From Bacillus sp. ISL-45 (GTDB lineage Bacteria; Bacillota; Bacilli; Bacillales; Cytobacillaceae), in the NCBI RefSeq assembly GCF_018613195.1, contig NZ_JAGGQQ010000003.1, forward strand, positions 62,001 to 126,000: a DNA stretch of 64,000 nucleotides. The letters are read 5' to 3'. This document shows positions 1 through 8,636 of the stretch, piece after piece. A model generated the notes under the pieces. The model was not told the DNA's origin. It worked only from the letters and a program-made list of their open reading frames with translations, and made no database searches. The position numbers were made by a program, and so were the translations under genes. Numbering within the stretch: position 1 is the stretch's first letter; each line of letters opens with the position of its first letter.

Positions 1-2
1 TG

Positions 3-173
3 GATAAAATAGGTCTTTCCCTTATGGCTCTATTCATACTTTTTTCTTTTATCCTTCATATTTTGGGGTTAATGCATCTTCTGCCCTTATATCTTACCTC
101 CCCTATCCTGTTTCTAGCATTATTTATTTTACTGATATATTTAAATAACCGTAAAAAGTTTAAAGGTTTTTAA
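3..173 (+). CDS. C-terminal part of a hypothetical membrane protein
   Basis: An open frame runs in from the left edge and ends with TAA at 171-173, giving the last 56 residues of a protein whose start is outside the window. The visible part is strongly hydrophobic, with two probable membrane helices (roughly residues 6-24 and 30-48 of the fragment), and ends in a basic tail, NNRKKFKGF. It converges on pepF, with a two-way hairpin terminator between them. I do not recognise the family. Because only the tail is seen, this rests on the uninterrupted hydrophobic frame, the positively charged end and the terminator placement. Confidence 0.55.
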   Translation, partial: DKIGLSLMALFILFSFILHILGLMHLLPLYLTSPILFLALFILLIYLNNRKKFKGF

Positions 174-251
174 ACTATGCACAACTACCGCGCTAAACTC
201 CAAGACCATTTTTGCCAGCTGCAAGTTTGTGACAAGATTTTAATAACATAT

Positions 252-283
252 AAAAAACCGGCCGCATTCTCTGCGGCCGTTTT
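252..283. terminator. Bidirectional terminator between the left-edge gene and pepF
   Basis: An 8-bp GC-rich stem (CGGCCGCA at 259-266, TGCGGCCG at 272-279) with a 5-base loop has TTTT on its right side and AAAAAA on its left, so it can end transcription from both convergent genes. Confidence 0.85.
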
Positions 284-351
284 CGTTTGGGATATTAGAA
301 AGTATATATACACTTTGAGAATCGTCTAGCTGCAGCGCTTGTGCTTTTCTA

Positions 352-2169
352 TTATGAAAGCAGCGCTTCCATTTCATTAAGCTTTTCTTCAAAGACTTTC
401 AATGCTTCCTCGATTGGTTTCGAACTTGTCATATCGACGCCTGCTTTTTTCAGTACCTCGATTGGATAATCCGAGCTGCCTGATTTCAGGAATTCAATGT
501 AGCGCTCGACTGCCGGCTGTCCTTCTTCAAGGATCTGTTTGCTCAGTGCTGTTGCTGCACTGAACCCAGTGGCATACTGGTAAACATAGTAATTATAATA
601 GAAATGAGGAATTCTTGACCATTCAAGACCGATTTCTTCATCGATCATGATGTCCTCTTCACCGAAATACTTTTTGTTTAGCTCGTAGTAGTCCTTTGTC
701 AGTGCATCAGCTGTCAATGCCTCGTTATTCTGTGCTTTCTGGTGGATCAAATGTTCAAATTCGGCAAACATCGTCTGCCTGAATACTGTTCCACGGAAGC
801 CCTCAAGGTAATGATTCAAAAGATACAGTCGCTTCTGCTCATCATCGATTGTCTTGAGCATATAGTCATTCAATAATGCTTCATTGCAAGTGGATGCCAC
901 TTCAGCAACGAAAATTGAATAGTTGCCGTACGGATATGGCTGTGTCTTCCTTGTATAGTAGCTGTGTACGGAATGTCCGAATTCGTGAGCCAGCGTAAAC
1001 AGATTATTGACATTATCTTGCCAGTTCATCAGGATATATGGATTAGTGCCATACGCGCCTGATGAATAGGCACCGCTGGGCTTACCCTTATTCTCATACA
1101 CATCCACCCAGCGATTTTCGAATCCTTCTTTAAGGATAGTATTATATTCATCCCCAAGAGGCGCTAATCCTTTTAGGACATATTCCTTTGCTTCTGAATA
1201 AGGAATCTCCATTTTCACATCCTTAACAAGCGGTGTGTAAAGGTCATACATATGAAGCTTATCCAGGCCAAGTACCTTCCTGCGGAGCTTAACATATCTG
1301 TGAAGAAGGTGCAGATTGTCATTCACCGTATTAACAAGATTTTCATAGACACTTTCAGGAATATTATTCGCAGCAAGCGCAGCATGCCTCGCAGAGTCAT
1401 ATTTACGAATCCTTGCATTAAAATTATCCTTTTTGATATTGCCGCTTAATGTGCTGGAAAAAGTATTCTTGAAGCTGCCATATGTTTTATAAACAGCTTT
1501 GAAAGCATCTTCACGAACTCTGCGGTCCTCGCTTTCCAGGAATCGGATGTAGCGGCCATGTGTGATTTCCACATCCTCTCCGTTCTCATCCTTGATTGAA
1601 GGGAATTCGAGATCCGCATTGTTCAGCATTCCGAAGGTATTTGAAGGTGAGCTCATAACCTCCGAAGCCTGAGCCAGAAGCGCTTCCTCTTCAGCAGATA
1701 GGACATGCGGACGCTGCAGGTTGATTTCCTCCAATGCATGCTCATAAAGCTTCAGCTCTTCTCTTTCATTCAAAAAGCTTTTTATTTTCTCTTCATCAAC
1801 AGCCAGGATTTCTGGTACGATGAACGCAAGCGCGCTTGCCGCTTGTGAATATAGATTCTTGATGCGGTCATCCAGTCCCTGATAAAAAGAATTCGTTGTA
1901 TCCTGGTCATAGCGCATATGCGCGTATGTATAAAGTCTTCCAAGACGCTCAAGCAATTTATCCTGCAGCTGAAGTGCAGTATATAGTTGTTCAGCGCTCT
2001 CTCCCAGCTTGCCCTGATACTCCTGGACAGAAGGAATCAAGCCCTTTACTTCATTAAATTCTTTTTCCCACTGTTCATCAACTGCAAAAATATCCTCAAG
2101 TCTCCACGTATTCTCTGTGGCAACCTCGTCCCTTACTGGCAATTTCTTAACTGCAGATTCGTTTGACAT
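352..2169 (-). CDS. pepF: Oligoendopeptidase F, M3 family metallopeptidase
   Basis: A cytoplasmic zinc peptidase that cleaves short peptides. The M3 zinc site HEFGH is at residues 395-399, followed by the expected downstream acidic helix, and the 605-residue length is normal for Bacillus PepF. An in-frame start 129 bp further upstream exists, but AGGAGG at 2175-2180 sits five bases before the ATG at 2169, so I start there (MSNESAVKK). It follows coiA in the same direction, 164 bp downstream, as in B. subtilis yjbF-yjbG. A peptidase acting on imported oligopeptides fits the three peptide importers in this window, though that link is inference. Confidence 0.95.
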   Translation of the reverse strand: MSNESAVKKLPVRDEVATENTWRLEDIFAVDEQWEKEFNEVKGLIPSVQEYQGKLGESAEQLYTALQLQDKLLERLGRLYTYAHMRYDQDTTNSFYQGLDDRIKNLYSQAASALAFIVPEILAVDEEKIKSFLNEREELKLYEHALEEINLQRPHVLSAEEEALLAQASEVMSSPSNTFGMLNNADLEFPSIKDENGEDVEITHGRYIRFLESEDRRVREDAFKAVYKTYGSFKNTFSSTLSGNIKKDNFNARIRKYDSARHAALAANNIPESVYENLVNTVNDNLHLLHRYVKLRRKVLGLDKLHMYDLYTPLVKDVKMEIPYSEAKEYVLKGLAPLGDEYNTILKEGFENRWVDVYENKGKPSGAYSSGAYGTNPYILMNWQDNVNNLFTLAHEFGHSVHSYYTRKTQPYPYGNYSIFVAEVASTCNEALLNDYMLKTIDDEQKRLYLLNHYLEGFRGTVFRQTMFAEFEHLIHQKAQNNEALTADALTKDYYELNKKYFGEEDIMIDEEIGLEWSRIPHFYYNYYVYQYATGFSAATALSKQILEEGQPAVERYIEFLKSGSSDYPIEVLKKAGVDMTSSKPIEEALKVFEEKLNEMEALLS

Positions 2170-2333
2170 ATAAATCCTCCTAACAATATTTCGGAATTCG
2201 AAAAACTTTTCTAGTAACATATTCGCTAATGGTTTATTAATTCCTTCTATAAATTTTAATAAGGAAAAATTTTTTCGTTTTAAATGCCCTAATTCCAACT
2301 ACCCTATTTTACGCAGTTATAATACATTTCATG

Positions 2334-3536
2334 TTATGGGAATACGGATTCTCTAATTTCATTTTCGTACTTGTTGAAAAAGTCTGCTTCAGCCTTAATT
2401 TGGTCATCAATTGAATTCGGAATAATAATTTTCCGGAGTACTTTCACTTTGCCTGAATCAATTTTTTCCAAGAATGACACTCTTGTTAAAAGAAATACGT
2501 ATTCAGCAAGAGCATGCCAGTGATCTTTTTCTCGAGCTGCGGGCAAGATGCGAAGTTTGATTTCTTTCCTTCTTACACGCTGATAAAAGGCTTCCCGGAT
2601 TTTCGAATAATCTATAATTTCCCCAATTTGATAATGCCGGAAAACATCGAGGTAGAGATATGTCTGCCAGATTAATGAAGGCGTTTCGATATAGGGGCTT
2701 GAGCGTACAGGAAGTCCCATTTGGGATGGAATTGTAAGAAGACTTAGATGATTGCGGTAGAGTTCTTTCAGGAATGGATTTTGCCATGCACCAGGAGAAG
2801 TTAAGTAGTGTGATTTCATTTTTTGGTTTTCACTTTGCCAGGCCTTCAAGAAGGCAAATGGCTTATCAGCCGGACTGAGAAACTCCGCTATTGCGTACTG
2901 ATTTATCGACTGTACTTCAAAATTTGTGATTGTCTTTTTAGAAGTGATTGGAATGGCTCCATGCAAATTAACGAATTGCCCTGTAATTGGGCAAAAGGCC
3001 GGTATATTCCAGGAGTACCTGGACCGCCGAATGAAGAGGAAGAGGAAGTTATTGATTGAGACAACATTATTCGACTTACGCTTAATCAAGTTCTCGGCAG
3101 CAACCCAAATCGGAATTACCCCATGATCAAAATACCTTTTTGTTCTTTTTTCAAATATCTCAGCAGGAATGACAGAACATTGGAATTCAATCGCATATTT
3201 TTGGTTCTGAAATACGAAAGCAATGTCCGGTTTCTGCTTCATTATTGGGTCGAATTGTTCAAGTTCAGCAGTAATTCCTTGCTTCTTCAGCCAATTATAA
3301 AGCTTTAGCTTTCCGGTAAGATGGTACTCTGATTCTCGTTCATACTCATACCGGCAGCTTCCTCCCGCCAAATGAGAAAAGTGCCAAATCTTCTTATTGC
3401 CTAGTTTCATAACCACTTCTTCATCACATTCTGGACAGTAGAATTTCTCCCTCGACCTGATTTCTATTAAATCACTTTTTTCATATCTTTCACCCAATGA
3501 TAGCCTTTTGCCATCATTTTTTTTCGCAACTAGCAC
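2334..3536 (-). CDS. coiA: Competence protein CoiA, nuclease-like
   Basis: CoiA is a competence-induced protein needed for recombination of incoming DNA. The N-terminus carries a zinc-ribbon-like cluster (C34-P-E-C37, HFSH at 52-55, C61). A PD-(D/E)XK-type nuclease core follows, with PD at 103-104 and an E117-F-Q119 strand. Length is 400 residues, near the family norm. The start is GTG at 3536: AGGAGG lies ten bases upstream, and the overlapping ATG two bases earlier opens into TAG at once. It precedes pepF and follows cls and mecA; MecA controls competence in B. subtilis, so competence functions cluster here. I see no clear ComK box upstream. Confidence 0.92.
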   Translation of the reverse strand: MLVAKKNDGKRLSLGERYEKSDLIEIRSREKFYCPECDEEVVMKLGNKKIWHFSHLAGGSCRYEYERESEYHLTGKLKLYNWLKKQGITAELEQFDPIMKQKPDIAFVFQNQKYAIEFQCSVIPAEIFEKRTKRYFDHGVIPIWVAAENLIKRKSNNVVSINNFLFLFIRRSRYSWNIPAFCPITGQFVNLHGAIPITSKKTITNFEVQSINQYAIAEFLSPADKPFAFLKAWQSENQKMKSHYLTSPGAWQNPFLKELYRNHLSLLTIPSQMGLPVRSSPYIETPSLIWQTYLYLDVFRHYQIGEIIDYSKIREAFYQRVRRKEIKLRILPAAREKDHWHALAEYVFLLTRVSFLEKIDSGKVKVLRKIIIPNSIDDQIKAEADFFNKYENEIRESVFP

Positions 3537-3628
3537 ATTTTATGCGCCTCCTTTCTCCATGACATATTCTAGTTCATTGAGTTAATACCTTTATATTTGA
3601 AAAAGGTTAATAAAACGTTCACAAATCA

Positions 3629-3714
3629 AGAAAAGCGGAAGCGCCTTGGTCAGCCCCGACAAGCGCTGGAGCTAGAAACTAATCTTAATAAAAATGTTTA
3701 TACTTTCTTATAAA
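3629..3714. repeat. Short interspersed element next to the cls terminator
   Basis: About 86 bp beginning AAAAGCGGAAGCGCCTTGG and ending around ACTTTCTTATAAA. Its left and right ends both recur around 40275-40330 and 40655-40710, where they enclose about 330 extra bases, and its left end alone recurs near 62810. In both large copies the right end abuts the terminator hairpin of a minus-strand gene. It contains inverted AAGCGC/GCGCTT-type segments and can fold. No coding potential. Confidence 0.7.
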
Positions 3715-3717
3715 ATG

Positions 3718-3747
3718 CAAAAAAACCCGGAGTTAAAATCCGGGTTT
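3718..3747 (-). terminator. Rho-independent terminator of cls
   Basis: Nine-bp stem AAACCCGGA (3723-3731) / TCCGGGTTT (3739-3747) with the run of A on its left giving a U-tail for minus-strand transcripts. It directly abuts the cls stop codon. Confidence 0.9.
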
Positions 3748-5259
3748 CTACAGCATCGGTGACAAGAGCCTCGAAGTGGATTCGAGCAGTCTATAGCCAA
3801 GGTGACGTTTATTAAAATCATCCATGACAATCTCTATTGAATGGAGTACATCATTTTCAAATTCTTTCACAAGCTTCGTCGTGCTATTCGTTTTGTATAG
3901 GAAGGCGTTGACTTCAAAATTCAGGTGGAAACTTCTCATATCCATATTAGATGTCCCGATGGAAGCGAGCTCACCATCGACTATGACGATTTTACTATGC
4001 ATAAAGCCCTTTTCATATTCATAAATCTTCACACCAGCTTCAAGCAGTTCCGGAAAGTACGATCTCGAAGCAAAGAATACGATTCTTTTATCTGGCCGCT
4101 TCGGGACAAGCAGCCTGACATCCAGACCACTGAGCGCCGCTACTTTAATTGCGCTGAAAATGTCTTCATCAGGGATGAAATATGGTGACGCGATCCAAAC
4201 TGATTTATCAGCAGAGGAAATCATGGAAAAGAAGATATTCTTTATGACACTCCATTCATTGTCAGGTCCTCCAGCTATCATTTGGACTCCTCCATGAGTG
4301 TTGGCCTGCAGGGATGGTGAAAGATAATCCGACGTCAAAAAGCTTTTATTCGTCATGTAATACCAATCCTGAAGGAATATCAGCTGAAGACTCCTTACTG
4401 CTTCTCCCTTTGCCATAAGATGAGTGTCCCGCCAAAAGCCAAACCCTTTGTCCCTGCCCAGGTATTCATCTCCGATATTCAGGCCGCCTACAAAACCAAC
4501 AGTTCCATCAATAACGATGATTTTCCTGTGATTCCTGAAATTAAATTTACTATTTAGGAACGGCAGGCGGACAGGACCAAACTCGACCACCTCTACCCCC
4601 GCTTCACTCAGGTCGGAAATATATTTTTTTGACAGCTTCCAGGAACCGACAGAGTCAAACAGGAATCTGACCTTAACCCCTTTCCTTGCTTTGCTGACTA
4701 AGACTTCCTTTATTTCTTCTCCAATTTCATCATGGCGGACAATGTAATATTCCATGTGTATATGGTGGGTAGCTTTTTTTAGCTCTTCAAGAATGTGGCT
4801 GAAAGTTTCATCACCATTTGTCAGCACCTTTGTGGAGGTCGCAAATGAAATCGGACTGTTCCCAAGCTTTTGGGCGAGGGTAAACAAGCGGCGATGATCT
4901 TCTTCCATGTCAAGCATCCTTGCCTTGTTGACCCTTTCCGAGTCTCCTTCGATTTTTGAGAAGGCTTTTTTATCAAGAAAATATTTACGCCGGAACATCT
5001 TTTCCTTGCGTTTATTCCTGCCGAATAACAGATAAAAAATAAAACCTACAACTGGGAAGCCGCCCAGTACGACAATCCATGTCAATGTCTGGGCTGGATG
5101 CCGATTCTCGAGGAATATCACAAAGCTGATGAAGATGACTGTGAGCGACATAAATAAACTGATATATCCAAGATAAACTGGATCAAGTCTTTCATAAAAC
5201 AAATAGTAGATCCCAGCAAGGATCAATAAAAACGTTAAGATCCGAACTGTATTCTTCAT
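3748..5259 (-). CDS. cls: Cardiolipin synthase (first of two in the window)
   Basis: A membrane enzyme that joins two phosphatidylglycerols into cardiolipin. Two N-terminal membrane helices (about residues 5-23 and 28-50) precede two phospholipase-D HKD sites: H244-x-K-x4-D251 and H421-x-K-x4-D428, each followed by the usual Gly/Ser/Asn. At 503 residues it is full length. An upstream in-frame extension lacks a ribosome site; AGGTGG seven bases before the ATG at 5259 fixes the start (MKNTVRILTF). It lies between mecA and coiA in the same direction, with its own terminator. A second full-length synthase at 59764-61275 shares the same architecture. Confidence 0.95.
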   Translation of the reverse strand: MKNTVRILTFLLILAGIYYLFYERLDPVYLGYISLFMSLTVIFISFVIFLENRHPAQTLTWIVVLGGFPVVGFIFYLLFGRNKRKEKMFRRKYFLDKKAFSKIEGDSERVNKARMLDMEEDHRRLFTLAQKLGNSPISFATSTKVLTNGDETFSHILEELKKATHHIHMEYYIVRHDEIGEEIKEVLVSKARKGVKVRFLFDSVGSWKLSKKYISDLSEAGVEVVEFGPVRLPFLNSKFNFRNHRKIIVIDGTVGFVGGLNIGDEYLGRDKGFGFWRDTHLMAKGEAVRSLQLIFLQDWYYMTNKSFLTSDYLSPSLQANTHGGVQMIAGGPDNEWSVIKNIFFSMISSADKSVWIASPYFIPDEDIFSAIKVAALSGLDVRLLVPKRPDKRIVFFASRSYFPELLEAGVKIYEYEKGFMHSKIVIVDGELASIGTSNMDMRSFHLNFEVNAFLYKTNSTTKLVKEFENDVLHSIEIVMDDFNKRHLGYRLLESTSRLLSPML

Positions 5260-5371
5260 GTAACCACCTGTTTCTCTCTCTGTATTTTTCCCGCAACAAG
5301 CGTTGGGAACTTCAGATATATATATACGTTTATATGTAATGAAGGGATTCATACATACAGACTATTATATC

Positions 5372-5402
5372 AAAAAAGCCGATTTCATTTCTGAAATCGG
5401 CC
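5372..5402 (-). terminator. Terminator of mecA
   Basis: Ten-bp stem GCCGATTTCA (5378-5387) / TGAAATCGGC (5392-5401) with AAAAAA on the left, a U-tail on the minus strand, just after the mecA stop. Confidence 0.9.
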
Positions 5403-5407
5403 TTCAC

Positions 5408-6079
5408 TCAGGAAAAATGCTTTCTTATGACACTAAACACATCTTCTTCGATAATCTTATTACCGTATTCATCGAGACGGTAAATCGTGACTGTCGACTC
5501 CTGCCCATACTCTAGAAGAACGCTAAGGATATTGTCAATTTCTTCTTCATCCTCAAATTCCTGCTCAGGAAACTCAATGTATAAATAATATTTGTCTTCA
5601 TAGCTGTATAAGCTTGTTTTGACTTTATCGATTCCCGGCCGTTTTGAAAGAGCAATGACATCTTCAAAATCCTTGAAGTATAGCAGGAATTCTAAATCAT
5701 CCTCGAAGGCAGGATCCGCATCATCAATTCCTTTTGGATTAAACTGATGGTCAAGCAGCTCTTCAATCCTCTCATCGACTGGAAGATCCTTCATCTTATC
5801 ATTTGGAAGCGGCAGTTCAAACTTTGGACCGTCCTTGGACAGCTGTGCCTTTGTCACTAAAACCTCCAGACCTTTTTCCAGGGCCTGAACCTGGATCCAT
5901 AAAGGGCCTTCAACTGCGAACTCCTCCTCGGCATGGACTTCATCCATCATCTCCCAGAATAGCTCTTCGCTGCGATCACGGTTATACCAGATTTCCTCCC
6001 GGTCAAAACCGCGCTCCTCTATGTCCATATATGAAATATAAAATTTCACGGTATTCTCATTAATACGCTCGATTTCCAT
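5408..6079 (-). CDS. mecA: Adapter protein MecA
   Basis: MecA delivers substrates such as ComK to the ClpC-ClpP protease and so represses competence until ComS relieves it; it can also work with ClpC in disaggregation. The 223-residue product has the two-domain form: an N-terminal substrate-binding part (MEIERINENTVKFYISY), an acidic linker and a C-terminal ClpC-binding part. The start is the ATG at 6079 with GGGAG ten bases upstream; an in-frame start 51 bp earlier lacks a good site. It sits beside spx as in B. subtilis, but the intervening yjbE gene of that species is absent here. Confidence 0.95.
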   Translation of the reverse strand: MEIERINENTVKFYISYMDIEERGFDREEIWYNRDRSEELFWEMMDEVHAEEEFAVEGPLWIQVQALEKGLEVLVTKAQLSKDGPKFELPLPNDKMKDLPVDERIEELLDHQFNPKGIDDADPAFEDDLEFLLYFKDFEDVIALSKRPGIDKVKTSLYSYEDKYYLYIEFPEQEFEDEEEIDNILSVLLEYGQESTVTIYRLDEYGNKIIEEDVFSVIRKHFS

Positions 6080-6677
6080 TCGCTTTCTCTCCCTTCCAGG
6101 CAAAGATTTGAAGGGACTAAATACCCCCAAAAAAGCAGTTGGTCTTTATCATTTACCCTTAATAAATAAGCCTGAATCACCTTGATTTATAAAGGGGCTG
6201 TGTAAAAAGAAATAAACGATCTTGTACTTTTATTTTATGTTATATTAAGCCATTTTGGAAACAAAATATACACCCATTTTTATAAAGGCAGTTTCCGCAT
6301 TAATTATTTTTGCTATCGTACATGGTTATGTCCGCATTATTATAGGCATCGAGGTTCTTTTAGATGAGACTTCCGAACTTATAATGCGCAAAAAGGTGGT
6401 ACAAGCAACAAAATTCACGAAAAGAACTTTTATAAAAGGCTGATGAATGGACTCGCCTGAATAGATTTATCTGTTTAATATGCTGCGGGGATTGTGCTAA
6501 TGCGCTGCCTTAACCACAGGCTTCCCGCCCCTAAAGATACAATCAAGAAGGTTAGCCAAAATTCATTGCGACTTAACAAACCAATTTAAAGTATTCTTTA
6601 CATTTTACCAGAAAAGTGCCTGAATTTCAATTTGTCTGCATTGCCAGGAGCACACCGGGTTAGGCGCGGCATGAAAA
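6080..6677. other. Intergenic stretch between mecA and spx, possible gene remnants
   Basis: About 600 bp hold no convincing gene. A plus-strand frame at 6255-6443 (62 codons from a TTG, one hydrophobic stretch and a basic tail) lacks a ribosome site. A minus-strand frame near 6480-6585 reads as a short hydrophobic peptide (FWLTFLIVSLGAGSLWLR) but also lacks a start signal. Both look like decayed or chance frames. B. subtilis has the TerC-like gene yjbE here; nothing resembles it. Confidence 0.4.
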
Positions 6678-6702
6678 ATAAAAAGCCCCCAAAAAGGGAG
6701 CT
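6678..6702 (-). terminator. Terminator of spx
   Basis: Minus-strand hairpin AGCTCCC (6702-6696), loop, GGGGGCT (6690-6684), one G-U pair, followed by TTTTTATTTT. Confidence 0.85.
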
Positions 6703-6709
6703 TAAAGGT

Positions 6710-7105
6710 TTAGTTTACTAAACGCTGAGCCTCGCGAAGCTGGAAAGTACGCACTTTACGTGGCAGGAATCGTCTAATTTCATCTTCATTGTATCCAACC
6801 TGCAGGCGTTTTTCATCAATGATGATCGGACGGCGGAGCAAGCCAGGGTTTTCCTTGATAACCTCAAACAGTTCTTGCAAAGGCATTGTTTCCAGGTTCA
6901 CATCAAGCTTTTGGAAAGTCTTAGACCGGGTTGAGATGATTTCATCCGTCCCATCTTCTGTCATACGAAGAATTTCCTTTATTTCATCAATTGATAAAGG
7001 CTCTGAGAATATATTTCTTTCAGTATATGAGATTTCATGTTCTTCCAGCCAAGACTTGGCTTTTCTGCAAGAGGTACAACTTGGTGAAGTGTATAAAGTG
7101 ACCAT
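6710..7105 (-). CDS. spxA: Global stress regulator Spx
   Basis: Spx belongs to the ArsC-like thioredoxin-fold family. It binds the alpha C-terminal domain of RNA polymerase, redirecting transcription under disulfide stress, and is normally degraded by ClpXP with help from YjbH. The redox switch C10-T-S-C13 is present, the [15 protein letters not shown] stretch typical of the family is intact, and 131 residues is the standard length. GGGAG precedes the ATG at 7105. The yjbC-type acetyltransferase gene lies upstream in the same direction, as in B. subtilis where the two are cotranscribed, but here a terminator and about 430 bp separate them, so spx probably has its own promoter. Confidence 0.97.
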   Translation of the reverse strand: MVTLYTSPSCTSCRKAKSWLEEHEISYTERNIFSEPLSIDEIKEILRMTEDGTDEIISTRSKTFQKLDVNLETMPLQELFEVIKENPGLLRRPIIIDEKRLQVGYNEDEIRRFLPRKVRTFQLREAQRLVN

Positions 7106-7496
7106 TGCTAATTCACACTCCCTTAGATTTACTTATATATTATTTGCTTCAAATGAACTGCCATTTCTTAAATAATAATAAGTTTAATTTTATAATTCAT
7201 ATTGTTTATTATACACCATGGATTTGATAAAAGGTATCCCTTTTCTTAAATTATTCCGGGTATTTATGTAAGATTATTTTCTCTCTTCTCTATATATAAC
7301 GAACGAAATAGAAAAAAGTTTCAAGAAAGATTATATTTTTTCATCACCTTCTGCTTCAATCTATATAAATATTCGTACAATTCTTCCCAGATGTGTCCGT
7401 CGGGTATTCATTTTCTTAATTTAATTATATTTACCCGGTTGTGCAGGACTTAAACCTTTTTATTTAAAAAAATTTATTCTCAATTAATTTAGTAAC
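7106..7496 (-). promoter_or_regulatory. AT-rich spx upstream region with a candidate -10 element
   Basis: About 390 bp without a gene. Reading toward spx, a perfect TATAAT (ATTATA at 7208-7213 on the plus strand) lies about 100 bp before the spx start, but its -35 region is weak. Several other AT-rich stretches could be promoters for stress sigma factors; I cannot assign them. Confidence 0.4.
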
Positions 7497-7535
7497 AATG
7501 AAAACGCAACCGTGTAAAAACACTGGTTGCGTTCG
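7497..7535 (-). terminator. Terminator after the GNAT gene
   Basis: Inverted repeat ACGCAACC-GTG / CAC-TGGTTGCGT (7503-7532, one bulged base) with TTTT on the minus-strand exit side. Confidence 0.75.
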
Positions 7536-7539
7536 TGAC

Positions 7540-8109
7540 TTAGATGTCCTGAAGCAAATCATCACGTTGATCTTCGACAGTCAATACTTCATCAACTGGC
7601 TGGTATGATTCTCCGTAAAACTTTTTATCTTTATAAGTGTGAATCATGTTGTAGGTTTTCTTCATGGCTTCGTACACTAGATCCTCAGACGCCTCATCAG
7701 GTGACCAGAAAAGGATTTCCATCTCATTGATTTCCTTCGTAGCGAGCGACCGACGCCTGTAACCAATCGTCCTCGCATGCTCGAAACCTTCCCGCTTGTA
7801 AAAGCGCAGGCGTTTTTCAGTATCTGTGTCCTCATAATTAACTGGTTCAACCTCAAGGATAATCGGCTTGCTTTTTTCCTTCAGCTTCTCGATCAACTTG
7901 TGGCCGAGCCCCTGACCGCGGGTCGACTTAGATACGAATAGGTAATCAATGAACACAAAATCCTCTGTCTCTACATACATGAGCACATGTCCTGGCCCCT
8001 CATCCTTATGGTACATCTCTGGTCTTTCCTTTAAAAGTGTTTCCATGTGTTCTTTTGATTTCATTTCCTCAATTGGGAAATATTGATTTAATTTCTCATA
8101 CCAATGCAT
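7540..8109 (-). CDS. yjbC: GNAT-family N-acetyltransferase, YjbC-like
   Basis: A probable acetyl-CoA-dependent N-acetyltransferase of unknown substrate. The acetyl-CoA motif A is visible (FVSKSTRGQGLG, residues 58-69), followed by the beta-strand ILEVEPVN and the RFYKREGF motif B, so the fold is complete. The C-terminal third is acidic and charged. Length is 189 residues; B. subtilis YjbC is about the same and also lies immediately upstream of spx. AAGGAG precedes the ATG at 8109. The placement suggests a stress-related role, but the reaction is not known from the sequence. Confidence 0.88.
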   Translation of the reverse strand: MHWYEKLNQYFPIEEMKSKEHMETLLKERPEMYHKDEGPGHVLMYVETEDFVFIDYLFVSKSTRGQGLGHKLIEKLKEKSKPIILEVEPVNYEDTDTEKRLRFYKREGFEHARTIGYRRRSLATKEINEMEILFWSPDEASEDLVYEAMKKTYNMIHTYKDKKFYGESYQPVDEVLTVEDQRDDLLQDI

Positions 8110-8319
8110 TGCTTATCTCCTTTTTGATTTTATTCCATCCCGATAAGCACCCAGCTTTTCTTATATAACCATGATCTAAATACTTGTATTATTTTTTCTT
8201 TATAAAGTTCTTTTAATACACCGGCAATTCTTTTAAAATAAAGATGTACGGGGATCATGTATTATATTTATCACAAAATCACTAACAAGATTATGTGAAA
8301 AAAAAGGTGGAGGTTTATC

Positions 8320-8505
8320 ATGGGCGGTTACATAATGGATCTAACTATCGTTGCTTTACTGATTGTGGGTATTACCGCGACAATTGGTGTGATCACCAAT
8401 GGAGTAGGAACTAGGTTCTTTAGTGGAAATAAAAGAAATGAATTCGTCGATCAATCAACAAGTTTGCAAACTGGCTGGAAAAATGTCGGCGGCAGCAAGA
8501 AGTAA
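8320..8505 (+). CDS. Small single-span membrane protein of unknown function
   Basis: A 61-residue product with one hydrophobic segment (about residues 7-27), a Gly/Thr-rich stretch and a hydrophilic C-terminal half ending in KK. GGTGGAGG lies six bases before the ATG, and a strong hairpin terminator follows 55 bp after the stop, so expression is likely. A second in-frame ATG (codon 6) is a less likely start because of the spacing. It is the only plus-strand gene between the spx and opp regions. I do not recognise the family. Confidence 0.72.
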   Translation: MGGYIMDLTIVALLIVGITATIGVITNGVGTRFFSGNKRNEFVDQSTSLQTGWKNVGGSKK

Positions 8506-8559
8506 TCCATATCCCATCTGTTATTATAACTTATTTTCATATCGATAATCTAATGATAT

Positions 8560-8600
8560 GAAAACAGCCTGGAATGATTTTCATCGTTCCAGGCTGTTTT
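8560..8600. terminator. Bidirectional terminator
   Basis: A long stem, AAAACAGCCTGGAA (8561-8574) with TTCCAGGCTGTTTT (8587-8600), between the convergent small gene and the DUF4015 gene; A-run and T-run flanks serve both strands. Confidence 0.9.
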
Positions 8601-8636
8601 AGTATCAGAAAGTATAATTTTTAACATCGAGAATGA

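Noticed and set aside
3534-3538. ATG start for coiA
   Set aside because: The ATG at 3538 opens ATG-TGC-TAG; the overlapping GTG at 3536 is the in-frame start.
6255-6443. 62-codon small membrane protein
   Set aside because: The TTG start has no Shine-Dalgarno sequence and no terminator follows; noted only in the intergenic entry.
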